Shown: positions 54,918 through 63,980 of the stretch, piece by piece
Layout: each line of letters opens with the position of its first letter
Numbering within the stretch: the stretch's first letter is position 1
Assembly (NCBI RefSeq): GCF_001625655.1
Contig: NZ_AUYB01000125.1
Span: 81,067 to 145,066 of the forward strand
Direction: 5' to 3'
DNA: 64,000 nucleotides
Source: Pseudoalteromonas luteoviolacea DSM 6061
GTDB lineage: Bacteria; Pseudomonadota; Gammaproteobacteria; Enterobacterales; Alteromonadaceae
The notes under the pieces: model-generated
The model's input: the letters and a program-made list of their open reading frames with translations, nothing else
Databases searched by the model: none
What the model was told of the DNA's origin: nothing
Translations under genes and position numbers: made by a program

Positions 54918-54970
54918 TGGTAAGACGTCTTACCAGAATAGTTATAACACGTAATTTAAGTTTAAAACAA
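54918..54970 (-). promoter_or_regulatory. Candidate promoter and palindromic operator of the DUF1302 operon
   Basis: A perfect 18-bp palindrome TGGTAAGACGTCTTACCA (54918-54935) lies 140 bases upstream of the DUF1302 start. Just before it on the minus strand is a possible sigma-70 promoter, TTGTTT (54965-54970) and TTATAA (54942-54947) with 17-base spacing. This puts the palindrome at about +1 to +18, a repressor-like position for a TetR- or GntR-type dimer. The regulator is not in this window. Confidence 0.6.
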
Positions 54971-55015
54971 ACCGAATTAACAAAAATAGTTTATCTCACA
55001 ACGACATTGTGTATG

Positions 55016-55237
55016 CTAATTGACCTTTTCTAGAGCAATAAAACGATTATTTTCGTCTAATTGCAGTCTAAATCGGCCACTTACTCCAATGGCTGATACA
55101 AATCGTCTTATATGTTCAGCAGGAAAACGGATTCGCTTTCCTCCATCTTCAACAACCTGTATTGATTCTATGCCACCTTCGTAATAGGCTAAGCACTGTT
55201 CGTGGGTTAGCCGTAAAAAAAAGTAATATTCTTGCAT
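55016..55237 (-). CDS. DUF2835 family small protein
   Basis: This is a protein of 73 residues with the DUF2835 pattern: YFFLRLTHEQCLAYYEGG, then VVEDGGKRIRFPAEHIRRFVS, and GRFRLQLDENNRFIALEKV at the end. It begins directly at the pepN stop, so it should be co-translated. Function unknown; the conserved pairing with pepN is the main clue. Confidence 0.88.
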   Translation of the reverse strand: MQEYYFFLRLTHEQCLAYYEGGIESIQVVEDGGKRIRFPAEHIRRFVSAIGVSGRFRLQLDENNRFIALEKVN

Positions 55238-57826
55238 CTATAAATTCAGTGCTTTATCGATTTTTTCGAATAGATCATCACTCAAGTTTTCAATACGCGA
55301 AAGCCTTTCTAATTGAGCTCTCATTAAACTTTGTCTCTGCTCATCAAACCGTTTGAATGATAAAAATGGCGTGATAATTCTAGAGGCATTTTGAGGGTTC
55401 GGTTGATTTAACTCACTAATCAGATCTGCCAACAGCTTATAACCCGTTCCATCCTCACGATGAAATTGTTTTGGATTCGCTCTAGCAAATGTACCCACTA
55501 ATGCTCTGACACGATTAGGGTTCGATTTATCAAAGCAAGGATGATCAAACAGTGACAAAATTGTATCGATACATGTGTCTGATTTATTAGACGCTTGTAA
55601 CGCGAACCATTTATCCATTACCAATAGGTCGTGATTCCACTGCTTATCAAAGTTACTCATAAGTTCATCAGCAAGATTGTGATTGGCATTAATTGCACTT
55701 CTCAACGCACCTAGCTTATAAGTCATATTGGTAGAGTCTGCTTGTTTGCCAAGCGCTTCAGAAACATCTTCATCTATCAGGGCCAGATAGTACAAACTTT
55801 TGTTTTTCAATGCCCTAATCGCGACATCACCTGCACTGATGCTACCACTATCTTGTGTCCCAAAGTAAAACGCAGTTAAATGAACTTTTAGTATCTGTGC
55901 GATTTGGAGCTCTAGGCTGTCAATGGCTTTGCAGAGTGCCTCAACTGGCACCTGTTCATAACTTGCTGACAACGAGTCAAAGTTTGGAACTGTTATATAC
56001 TCAGCTAAAATAGCCAAGTCTTCGGGCTTATTCTCAAATAGATTTTTCAACACTTCTGACAAATCAGAAGAGATTTCAAATTTATCAGCACCAGATTCAA
56101 CATGTGCTCTAATTTGCTGCGTATAAAGCTGCTGAAGAGCTTCCCAACGTACGTAGTCGCTAGACGCAAACTTTGATATGTGGCACAACTGAGTAGTTGT
56201 GTAGTCGAATTCTAGTGTGCAAGGCGCTGAGAAGTCCTCAAGTAGTACTGGTATCGGCGCTTCATTAATTTGCTCAAACACAAAACGTTGCTTAACATCT
56301 TTAAGCTCAATTACGCGACCATCACGCATTTCTGGGTGCGTAACTTCAACTCGCTCTCCGTCCGCGTCAAGTAGCTCAATTGCAATTGGTATATGCAGAG
56401 GTAATTGAACAGGATCCTGTGCAGCGTGCAATTGCTCAATCTCAATTTGAAATTGCTTCTGGTCGACATTATATTGCGTTGTGACCTTAAGCTTTGGTGT
56501 ACCAGATTGGCTATACCACAATTTGAACTGGCTTAAATCAGTGCCTGTCGCATCCGCCATAGCATTGACAAAGTCATCGCAAGTTACAGCTTGTCCATCA
56601 TGGCGATCGAAATACAGCTGCATACCTTTTTGAAAGCCTTGCTCACCCAGTAGAGTATGCATCATGCGAATAACTTCAGCGCCTTTATTGTATACGGTCA
56701 CAGTATAGAAATTATTCATTTCTATTACTTTTTCAGGGCGAATAGGATGCGCCATTGGACCTGCGTCTTCTGCAAATTGGTGGGTTTTTATCGCATTCAC
56801 TGCATCAATACGATTTAACGCTCTCGAACCCAAATCACTACTGAATTCCTGATCTCTAAATACCGTCAGTCCCTCTTTTAAACTAAGCTGGAACCAATCT
56901 CGACAAGTTACTCGATTACCAGTCCAATTGTGAAAATACTCATGGCCAACTATAGACTCAATGATGTGGTAGTCTCTGTCCGTTGCAGTTTCTTGATTCG
57001 CTAATACACAAGCACTGTTAAATACATTTAAGCCTTTATTCTCCATTGCGCCCATATTGAAAAAGTCAACAGCAACAATCATGTATATATCAAGGTCATA
57101 CTCAAGATCAAACCGCTCTTCATCCCATTTCATCGCCTTTTTGAGTGATTCCATTGCATGAGGCGCTTTTGATAGGTTGCCTTTGTCTACGAAAATTTGT
57201 AGTTTGACATCTCTGCCACTTTTAGTTTTAAAGCCGTCTTCAAGTAAATCAAACTCGCCAGCAACAAGTGCAAATAGATAAGAAGGCTTTTTGAAAGGAT
57301 CTTCCCAAGTTACAAAATGCTTGCCATTTTCAAGTTGTCCGCTGTCTACCTTATTACCGTTTGACAATAAATATGGAAGACTACTATCACCAATCACAGT
57401 AACTGTGTATGTGGCTAATACATCCGGCCTGTCAAAAAAGTAGGTGATTTTTCTGAAGCCTTCGGCTTCGCATTGCGTACAATACGCGCCATCGGAGAGG
57501 TATAGCCCTTCAAGAGAAGTGTTTAACTCAGGAGCAATCTCCGTTTGAACCTCTAACTCAAATGTATCTGGGATATCATTGATCTTAAGCTGTGTATCCG
57601 TTACTTGGTAGTCGGTATGAACTTCACCATTAACCTTTAGAGAAAGTAGCTTTAGCTCCACTCCATCAAGCACTACAGTACTTGTTTGGTTTTTTGCAGT
57701 TAAACGATAGTTGGCAGTAACAACCGTCTTTTGAGGAGACAAATCAAACTTCAAGTCGATATGATCAACTTGGTGGCTTGGCGGTTGGTAATCTTTCAAA
57801 AATTTTGCTTGTGGTTTATGCGTCAT
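55238..57826 (-). CDS. pepN: Aminopeptidase N (M1 family)
   Basis: This is a cytoplasmic broad-specificity zinc aminopeptidase of 862 residues (E. coli 870). The substrate-N-terminus motif GAMENKGLNVFN is near residue 260, zinc site VGHEYFHNWTGNRVT (HExxH) near 294 with the third ligand Glu in SLKEGLTVF, and the transition-state Tyr in NFYTVTVYNKGAEV near 375. The C-terminal helical domain closes the cavity. The start has AAGGAAT upstream. It is followed without gap by DUF2835. Confidence 0.97.
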   Translation of the reverse strand: MTHKPQAKFLKDYQPPSHQVDHIDLKFDLSPQKTVVTANYRLTAKNQTSTVVLDGVELKLLSLKVNGEVHTDYQVTDTQLKINDIPDTFELEVQTEIAPELNTSLEGLYLSDGAYCTQCEAEGFRKITYFFDRPDVLATYTVTVIGDSSLPYLLSNGNKVDSGQLENGKHFVTWEDPFKKPSYLFALVAGEFDLLEDGFKTKSGRDVKLQIFVDKGNLSKAPHAMESLKKAMKWDEERFDLEYDLDIYMIVAVDFFNMGAMENKGLNVFNSACVLANQETATDRDYHIIESIVGHEYFHNWTGNRVTCRDWFQLSLKEGLTVFRDQEFSSDLGSRALNRIDAVNAIKTHQFAEDAGPMAHPIRPEKVIEMNNFYTVTVYNKGAEVIRMMHTLLGEQGFQKGMQLYFDRHDGQAVTCDDFVNAMADATGTDLSQFKLWYSQSGTPKLKVTTQYNVDQKQFQIEIEQLHAAQDPVQLPLHIPIAIELLDADGERVEVTHPEMRDGRVIELKDVKQRFVFEQINEAPIPVLLEDFSAPCTLEFDYTTTQLCHISKFASSDYVRWEALQQLYTQQIRAHVESGADKFEISSDLSEVLKNLFENKPEDLAILAEYITVPNFDSLSASYEQVPVEALCKAIDSLELQIAQILKVHLTAFYFGTQDSGSISAGDVAIRALKNKSLYYLALIDEDVSEALGKQADSTNMTYKLGALRSAINANHNLADELMSNFDKQWNHDLLVMDKWFALQASNKSDTCIDTILSLFDHPCFDKSNPNRVRALVGTFARANPKQFHREDGTGYKLLADLISELNQPNPQNASRIITPFLSFKRFDEQRQSLMRAQLERLSRIENLSDDLFEKIDKALNL

Positions 57827-58047
57827 TTAAATTCCTTCATAACATCAGCAGACTTAGGCGAAGTAATTTCAGTCCCACATCTGTTCAACTAGGTTGAAAC
57901 CCGTTTACGCCGAAGAGCTGCAAACCCTGAGACCAGATATTGCTACTTAATTATATTATTGGACAGGATTTAGTAATTTTAAATTAGGGTTGAGTTGCAT
58001 GTAAACAAGTTTAGACCACTTAAGTAACGGTTTAAACTAAAAAAATA

Positions 58048-58068
58048 CCCCACCGAAGTGGGGCTTTT
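58048..58068 (-). terminator. Terminator of nhaC
   Basis: The stem CCCCAC/GTGGGG with a tetraloop (CGAA on plus, TTCG on minus) is followed on the minus strand by TATTTTTTT, 8 bases past the stop. The gap 57827-58047 is pepN leader; I see no gene there. Confidence 0.92.
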
Positions 58069-58071
58069 AAT

Positions 58072-59520
58072 TTACTCTTGCTCTTTTGGTTTTAGGCGTA
58101 ATACTTTGACACCTAAGTAGCCATATATAATCGCCAAGAGCGGATTTATTAAATTGAAAAATGCGTAAACCGCATAGTCAAGAGGGTTAATAAGCAACAC
58201 ACTCTGCATGTAAGCACCGCAAGTGTTCCAAGGAATAAGTGGACTAGTAATTGTGCCACCGTCTTCGAGTGTACGTGACAAGTTGACACTTTGTAGGCCA
58301 CGCTTTTTGTACTCTTCTTTAAACATTCTGCCCGGTACGACAATAGCAATATATTGATCAGCGGCGACTAAGTTAGTTCCAAAACACGTTGCAATTGTTG
58401 AAGCGATTAGAGAACCTGTACTTTTTGCTATTTTGAGGATACTACGCACAAAGACTTCTAATAGGCCTGTTTTTTCCATAATCGCACCAAACATTAATGC
58501 GGTCATGATCAACCATGTTGTAGTCAACATACTGGACATACCACCACCACTGAGGAGGTCATCCATTTTTGCATCTCCAGTTTGAACACTGAAACCGTCA
58601 AAAAAGGTTGCCCAAATGAGTTTGAACTGTCCAACTAATTGACCTTGACTATCGTCCAGCTGACTTGCAATTAGATCGCCCTGGTATAATAGGGCCCACA
58701 CAGCTCCTACAACTGCTCCAATAGAAATTGCAGGAAATGCCGGCATTTTTTTAATAGCTAGCCCTAGAAGTATGGCAAGTGGTACCAACATAAAGATGTT
58801 AATGTTGAAATTGTTTTGCAAGATAGCGCTTATCGCATCGATTTTACCCGCGTCACTTGCTACGTCAGCATTAAAACCCATCACGATAAAAATAATCAGT
58901 GCAATTACAAAGCTTGGTACGGTAGTCCAAAGCATATGCTGAATATGGTCAAATAAATCACTGCCTGCCACAGCTGGGGCTAAATTCGTAGTTTCCGAAA
59001 GTGGACTTAGTTTGTCGCCAAAATATGCTCCTGAAATAACAGCACCGGCTGTAACGACAGGATCTAGCCCTAAGCCATTGGCAACGCCAAGTAAAGCAAC
59101 ACCTATGGTAGCGGCCGTTGTCCAAGAACTCCCTATGCTCATTGCAACTATGCCACATATCAAACAACTAGCAGCATAAAACCAAGATGGATTGATAATT
59201 TGCAAACCGTAATAAATCAGTGTTGGTACTGTCCCTGACAACAACCAGGTCCCGATAAGTGCACCAACCATGAGTAAGATCAAGATTGCACCCAATGATA
59301 TCGTGATACCTTTGATCATCGCCTCTTCGAGCGTTTTCCAAGTAAAACCATTTTTAAGGCCAATAAGTGCTGCTGTGAAAGTAGCGAATAGCAGTGCAAT
59401 CTGGTTTGGACCTGACGAAGAGCTATCGCCATATAAGTACACCGCGGCACCGAGTAAACTAACTAATACGATAATTGGTATGAATGCATCCCATGAAGAT
59501 GCCGTTTTTGGTTGTTTCAA
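58072..59520 (-). CDS. nhaC: Na+/H+ antiporter, NhaC family
   Basis: This is an inner-membrane antiporter of 482 residues with about 11-12 helices. The family signature GAYFGDKLSPLSETTNLAPAVAG is near residues 173-195, with AMSIGSSWTTAATIGVA before it and LEDGGTITSPLIPWNTCGAYM near 430. It starts at TTG 59520, supported by GAGGGG 9 bases upstream; no ATG fits the family N-terminus. The ion pair could be Na+/H+ or, in MleN-like relatives, malate/lactate with Na+. It is a single gene. Confidence 0.91.
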   Translation of the reverse strand: MKQPKTASSWDAFIPIIVLVSLLGAAVYLYGDSSSSGPNQIALLFATFTAALIGLKNGFTWKTLEEAMIKGITISLGAILILLMVGALIGTWLLSGTVPTLIYYGLQIINPSWFYAASCLICGIVAMSIGSSWTTAATIGVALLGVANGLGLDPVVTAGAVISGAYFGDKLSPLSETTNLAPAVAGSDLFDHIQHMLWTTVPSFVIALIIFIVMGFNADVASDAGKIDAISAILQNNFNINIFMLVPLAILLGLAIKKMPAFPAISIGAVVGAVWALLYQGDLIASQLDDSQGQLVGQFKLIWATFFDGFSVQTGDAKMDDLLSGGGMSSMLTTTWLIMTALMFGAIMEKTGLLEVFVRSILKIAKSTGSLIASTIATCFGTNLVAADQYIAIVVPGRMFKEEYKKRGLQSVNLSRTLEDGGTITSPLIPWNTCGAYMQSVLLINPLDYAVYAFFNLINPLLAIIYGYLGVKVLRLKPKEQE

Positions 59521-59586
59521 ATCACTGTACCCCTCGCACTCTAAGCAGGTGCGTATTATTATTCGACTAGGTGCAGAGCACGATTC

Positions 59587-59708
59587 TTATACCAATCCGG
59601 TTTAACAATACTCATGGTTACGCGATAAACTCTAACCAGTTACCGCTATGCAGCAATTGATTTCGAAACGCGAAATTTGGTCCCAATTATTAATACGGAT
59701 TGATAAAA
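59587..59708. repeat. MITE-like or palindromic intergenic repeat unit
   Basis: About 122 bases are bounded by imperfect terminal inverted repeats TTATACCAATCCG (59587-59599) and CGGATTGATAAAA (59696-59708), with a small internal palindrome TTTCG/CGAAA. The ends resemble short dispersed repeats I recall in marine Alteromonadales. There is no open frame, and only one copy is seen here. It lies in the nhaC-prc gap. Confidence 0.45.
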
Positions 59709-59770
59709 CTAGTCAATGTTGTCTTGTTGCGACTGGCGATGATAACAAATTTGTACACACTAGTAACGAA

Positions 59771-59792
59771 AAAAGGCGCCTAAGCGCCCTTT
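59771..59792 (-). terminator. Terminator of prc
   Basis: The stem GGCGC/GCGCC with a 4-base loop has flanking AAAA and TTTT on both sides, giving a T run on the minus strand, about 25 bases past the prc stop. Confidence 0.9.
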
Positions 59793-59816
59793 TAGTATTG
59801 CAAAAATTTGCAGTTA

Positions 59817-61850
59817 TTATTTGATATTGTTTTTAACCAATCTACCGTAGTTAATCACATCTTGTGTAATGAGTGCAGCCTCTTCTAAGTATGGGTCTAG
59901 ATCTGAAATCACATCTGGCACATCATCCAGCGATTCAATCTTTTCTAAGCCTAGTCGCGCTAATCTCTCGTTCGTTCTGTCTAAAGAACGCGCATCTCTT
60001 TCTTCGCGCTCTTTTTTGCGCTCTGCTTCTACAAGTGAAATAGAGACTTCATTCTCTTGTTCTTTATATCGCGCAATATCGCTCATCACATACGCAAATT
60101 CAGGTTCTGATTTAACACGCTTCGCATGCATCTCATTCAAATAATTAATTTTAGGCGCTAAATCCTCTACTGCTCTATATTGCGCCTTAACAATACTATC
60201 CCATGGCAAAGCATTATCTTCTTGGCTTTCACCCCAATCTTCAGGATTAATAAATGAAGGTAATAGAATATCTGGGATCACACCTTTATTTTGCGTGCTT
60301 CCACCATCAATTCGATAAAATTTGGCAATAGTATAAGTGATACTGCCTATTGGGTTGTCAAACAAATCGTAGGTCTTTCTGAGGCCTCGGTGTTGCTGAA
60401 CAGTACCTTTACCAAAAGTTTGTTCACCAATTACGACACCCCTTCCGTAATCTTGCATCGCAGCTGCGAATATCTCAGATGCAGAGGCGCTGTAACGGTC
60501 GACTAAAACAGTTAACGGACCATCGTAATAGGTTACGCCGTCTAGGTCCTTCAAAATATCCACTCGATTGTTTGCTGTGTGGATCTGTACAACGGGGCCT
60601 TTATCGATAAACAATCCAGTTAGATTTCTTGCCTCGTGTAACGAACCTCCGCCATTTTGGCGCAAGTCTACAATAATGCCGTCGACTTTTTCAGCTTTCA
60701 GCTTTTCAATCTCTTTGAGGACATCTTTTGATAAGTTGTTGTAAAAGCTTGGTATTTCAATAACACCTATTTTACTGGTCAAAGTAGAGTAGCTCGCTTC
60801 AAATACAGAAGATTTGGCAGCGCGATCTTCAAGCCTGATCTTATCTCGAATAATCTCAACTACTTTAGGTGTTCCGTGAGAATCACTGCCCTTTAAGTAC
60901 TGTAAACTTACTTTGGTACCCTTTGGGCCTTTAATTAAATCAACAACATCGTCTAAGCGCCAACCAATTACGTCAACAAACTCTTCGCCGTCTTGAGCGA
61001 CACCGATAATTTTATCGTCAGCTTTGATTTTTTCTGATTTATCAGCAGGACCACCAGGTACTAAGCTGCGAATGACGGTATAGTCCTCGTCATACCCTAA
61101 CACTGCACCAATGCCTTCAAGCTCTAGTTCCATATCCATCTTAAACTGCTCAGCTCTGCGCGGAGACAAATAAGATGTATGAGCTTCAATACTACGAGCA
61201 AACGCATTCATTACAATTTGAAATGCGTCTTCACTGTTCGTCTGAACTAATCGTTTTTGCGCATTTTTATAACGTTTAGTTAAAACTTCTTTTATTCCTG
61301 CCCAATCTTTACCTGTTAGCTTCAGTCTAAGTGCATCAGACTTAACTCTTTGTCTCCAAAACTCATCTAACTCGGCTTGGGTCTTAGCGAAGCTTGCTTC
61401 TTCGCGATCGAAGTAAAATTCGTCTGGTTTGTCGAATTTCATTTCACTATCAAGTAATGAAATTGCATATTCAAAACGTTCAAATCGTCTCTTCATGCTT
61501 TCATTAAACATTTCAAAGGCAAAGTTCAACTTACCACTGACGAGTGCCTCGTCAAACTTTGCCTTATGACGCTCAAACGCATCGACTTCTGACTGTAAAA
61601 ACAGTGATTTATTGTAATCAATATTTTCAACAAATCGGTCAAATATTTCTTCAGAAAGAGTCTCATTTAGTTTGAAACGCTTGTAGTGTTCACGAGTAAA
61701 TTTACTTGTCACTCTCTTTGTAGCGGTTGCGTGCTGTATTTCAGGTTTAAGCACAGGTATATCTTTATCTGTTACAGCTCCATTTGATGCCAAACAAGCG
61801 CTGGAAACAAACAGTGCAACTGCCCCGATGAGTGGTAAATTCTTACTCAT
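59817..61850 (-). CDS. prc: Carboxy-terminal (tail-specific) protease Prc
   Basis: This is a periplasmic S41 protease of 677 residues (E. coli 682) that degrades tagged and misfolded proteins and trims envelope enzymes. It has a signal peptide (cleavage after CLA, near 22), an N-terminal TSP domain, a PDZ domain at about 240-320 (GIGAVLGYDEDYTVIRSLVPGGPADKSE start), and the S41 core with Ser in YSASASEIFAAA near 457 and Lys in QTFGKGTVQ near 481. A charged helical C-terminal domain follows. The start has AAGGAG. It lies 10 bases after proQ, as in E. coli. Confidence 0.97.
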   Translation of the reverse strand: MSKNLPLIGAVALFVSSACLASNGAVTDKDIPVLKPEIQHATATKRVTSKFTREHYKRFKLNETLSEEIFDRFVENIDYNKSLFLQSEVDAFERHKAKFDEALVSGKLNFAFEMFNESMKRRFERFEYAISLLDSEMKFDKPDEFYFDREEASFAKTQAELDEFWRQRVKSDALRLKLTGKDWAGIKEVLTKRYKNAQKRLVQTNSEDAFQIVMNAFARSIEAHTSYLSPRRAEQFKMDMELELEGIGAVLGYDEDYTVIRSLVPGGPADKSEKIKADDKIIGVAQDGEEFVDVIGWRLDDVVDLIKGPKGTKVSLQYLKGSDSHGTPKVVEIIRDKIRLEDRAAKSSVFEASYSTLTSKIGVIEIPSFYNNLSKDVLKEIEKLKAEKVDGIIVDLRQNGGGSLHEARNLTGLFIDKGPVVQIHTANNRVDILKDLDGVTYYDGPLTVLVDRYSASASEIFAAAMQDYGRGVVIGEQTFGKGTVQQHRGLRKTYDLFDNPIGSITYTIAKFYRIDGGSTQNKGVIPDILLPSFINPEDWGESQEDNALPWDSIVKAQYRAVEDLAPKINYLNEMHAKRVKSEPEFAYVMSDIARYKEQENEVSISLVEAERKKEREERDARSLDRTNERLARLGLEKIESLDDVPDVISDLDPYLEEAALITQDVINYGRLVKNNIK

Positions 61851-61860
61851 ACACTACTCC

Positions 61861-62517
61861 TTATAAAATAAATAGGCTATCTGCCTTAGTCTTAACCTGC
61901 ATACCAGTAACAAGCTCAACGTGTACTTCGTCTTTATTTACTTCAGTAATCGTTGCGTTTACTAGCGCTTGGCCAAGTTTAACTTTAACTTTGTTATTTA
62001 CCTTGACCTCATTTGCAGGAAGAGGTTCAACTTTTCCTGAACTTCTACGTTGTTGTTGAGGTGCAGGCTTTTTATTATTGTTAACTTTAGCCTTTTTATT
62101 TGCATGTCGAGGGTGACCTGGACCTTTTGATTTGTAAGATTTTGTGTCACCGTCATTGCGAGGTCTTTGCTGCTTCTTGCGCTTAGCCATTTTAGCACGG
62201 CTTTCTTCAAGAGCTTTTTGAGCATGCTCAACATGTTCTTGTTCTACTTTTTCAGCTTGAGCACCTTCTAAATCCACGCGGAATTCATTCTTGGTCACAG
62301 CTTCTAAGTAACGCCAGCTTGAAGTATATTTTCTCAAAGCTTGCCTTACTTGAGTTTTACTGACCTTCTCAGAGCCTTCTATCTTCTCAGCAATATCTTT
62401 GAAGATACCGACTTTAAGCGGCTTAATTCCATCCTTTTGTTTGAAACACTGAGGAAACTCAGAGTATAAAAACTCCAATACCTCATTAATATCTTTTAGC
62501 TTGTTTGTGGTTTCCAT
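61861..62517 (-). CDS. proQ: RNA chaperone ProQ
   Basis: This is a global RNA-binding protein of 218 residues (E. coli 232). The N-terminal FinO-like domain (about 1-120) has LEFLYSEFPQCF, IKPLKVGIFKDI, VRQALRKYTSSWRYLEAV and RVDLEG. A basic, low-complexity linker (about 125-165) and a C-terminal Tudor-like ProQ domain (VKVKLGQALVNATITEVNKDEVHVELVTGM) follow. It is 12 bases downstream of the small acidic gene and 10 bases upstream of prc, so msrC-small ORF-proQ-prc form one operon. Confidence 0.96.
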   Translation of the reverse strand: METTNKLKDINEVLEFLYSEFPQCFKQKDGIKPLKVGIFKDIAEKIEGSEKVSKTQVRQALRKYTSSWRYLEAVTKNEFRVDLEGAQAEKVEQEHVEHAQKALEESRAKMAKRKKQQRPRNDGDTKSYKSKGPGHPRHANKKAKVNNNKKPAPQQQRRSSGKVEPLPANEVKVNNKVKVKLGQALVNATITEVNKDEVHVELVTGMQVKTKADSLFIL

Positions 62518-62529
62518 GTCTAAACCTAT

Positions 62530-62808
62530 TTAAATACTCTCATCTAATGATGAATTTATGTAGTGTGTAACCCAGTCTAAGAGTTCATCTAACTCAGTAT
62601 CTATGAGTGCCATATCACCGCGTAGATGTTCCCAAATACCATTAATAATGTGGTCGATTTGCTCACTTCCAAGATCTTCTGGTAATTTTTCCCACGCAAA
62701 ATGGATCAACTCATTAAGCGTTTCTGCAACTTGCTCTTCATCACCTTCCCAGTCGCCGACGTCGAAAGTAGAAAACAGGTAGTCTTGTACATTAAGCATA
62801 TCTTTCAT
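62530..62808 (-). CDS. Small acidic conserved-looking protein between msrC and proQ
   Basis: This is a protein of 92 residues, very acidic (about 20 Asp/Glu) with several Trp, predicted mostly helical: YLFSTFDVGDWEGDEEQVAETL, then FAWEKLPEDLGSEQIDHIINGIW. I do not recognise a named family. Its ATG follows the msrC stop with no gap, and proQ begins 12 bases after it. That close packing argues it is real and co-expressed. A role with ProQ or in RNA metabolism is only a guess. Confidence 0.8.
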   Translation of the reverse strand: MKDMLNVQDYLFSTFDVGDWEGDEEQVAETLNELIHFAWEKLPEDLGSEQIDHIINGIWEHLRGDMALIDTELDELLDWVTHYINSSLDESI

Positions 62809-63267
62809 TTAAAGTGTTTCCTCGAAGCTTTTCACAATGGCCTCGAGCCCCATTTTATCTTGTTCATCAAACCTTGCCAAACTCGGGCTATCTATGTCTA
62901 GAACCGCAAAAATTTTTCCTTGTTTGTACACCGGAATTACGATTTCTGAATTCGAAGCCGCATCACATGCGATGTGACCTTCGAAAGCGTGTACGTCTTT
63001 TACAAGTTGAGTTTTCAATTCGGAAGCTGCTGTACCGCACACCCCCTTACCAACAGGAATACGAATACAAGCTGGATTGCCTTGAAAAGGACCAAGGACA
63101 AGTTCTTGTTCTGTGTCCATTAGGTAAAAACCAGCCCAATTGATGTCATCCATATTAGTGAATAAAAGTGCACTCAAATTAGCCATATTGGCAATAAAGT
63201 TACTTTCACCGTCAATCAATCCTTGGGCCTGTTGATTTAACAAATCATAAAATTTTTGCTTTTGCAT
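62809..63267 (-). CDS. msrC: Free methionine-(R)-sulfoxide reductase (GAF domain, YebR/MsrC)
   Basis: This is a single GAF domain protein of 152 residues that reduces free L-methionine-R-sulfoxide. It has the motifs NWAGFYLMDTEQELVLGPFQG and VLDIDSPSLARFDEQD, and the three cysteines of active fRMsr: PACIRI, GVCGTA and IACDAAS. This cysteine set separates it from plain GAF sensors. E. coli yebR is likewise upstream of proQ-prc. Confidence 0.92.
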   Translation of the reverse strand: MQKQKFYDLLNQQAQGLIDGESNFIANMANLSALLFTNMDDINWAGFYLMDTEQELVLGPFQGNPACIRIPVGKGVCGTAASELKTQLVKDVHAFEGHIACDAASNSEIVIPVYKQGKIFAVLDIDSPSLARFDEQDKMGLEAIVKSFEETL

Positions 63268-63394
63268 TCTTGATACTGAACATTCTTACATATAAGGAGT
63301 AAAGGTACTCTTTCACGCTAACAAATGAAACCTTTTACTATGAAAAAGTAAGAATTTGCGATTAATCAGCAGTTATCTGTACAATTAACGCACA

Positions 63395-63766
63395 TTAAGA
63401 AGCACTATGTCTTCTTAAACTGTATAAAAACAGGGCTGCGCCTAAAGAGCACATAATTGAATTGGCAATAATAATTGGCCCGCCGCTCACCGAAAATAAG
63501 TAAGTCAATACGGCTCCACCAATCATTGCTGTTGTCATAACGGCTGAATAGGTCACTTTATTCCGCTTATATAAGAAATGGTATGTTGGCAATACACAAA
63601 CAGCCATTGAAATACCTACTATATGAGCGTTTGCTATTGCGGTAGTCAGTAACTGCCAAAATAACTCTCCATCACCATATACAAATACGAAGTACATGCC
63701 CAAAAGACTTCCGACAATAACTGGGGAAAGCATTGAGACCCCTATCGCTGTAGCCACATTCTTCAT
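63395..63766 (-). CDS. Small membrane protein of unknown function
   Basis: This is a protein of about 123 residues with four hydrophobic helices (about 6-30, 38-62, 72-92 and 95-115) and a short basic C-terminus (RRHSAS). A His/Tyr-containing segment PTYHFLYKRNK follows helix two. I do not recognise the family. ATG 63766 is chosen because AAGG lies 8 bases upstream; a GTG at 63775 would add 3 residues. It stands alone in the same direction as the tRNA upstream and msrC downstream. Confidence 0.7.
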   Translation of the reverse strand: MKNVATAIGVSMLSPVIVGSLLGMYFVFVYGDGELFWQLLTTAIANAHIVGISMAVCVLPTYHFLYKRNKVTYSAVMTTAMIGGAVLTYLFSVSGGPIIIANSIMCSLGAALFLYSLRRHSAS

Positions 63767-63944
63767 TTCAAACACCTTACAAAATTAAGTCATGATTAAG
63801 TTTTTGAGCAAAGTAGTTTTGGGTCAATGAGACTTTAGTCGCTCTAAGCACAATAACGTTATAAATAGTCATAGGTGATCTCAGGCCATGGCTGTAGTAA
63901 TGCGCAAATTAGCTTTGTATTTTTTAACGATATAGCGAACAAAG

Positions 63945-63976
63945 AAAAGGCCAAGCTATATTCTAGCTTGGCCTTT
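63945..63976 (-). terminator. Terminator downstream of the tRNA gene
   Basis: A perfect 12-bp stem AAGGCCAAGCTA/TAGCTTGGCCTT with a 5-base loop, 5 bases past the CCA end of the tRNA, is followed by TTCTTTG on the minus strand. The rest of the gap back to 63767 shows no gene. Confidence 0.9.
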
Positions 63977-63980
63977 AATA

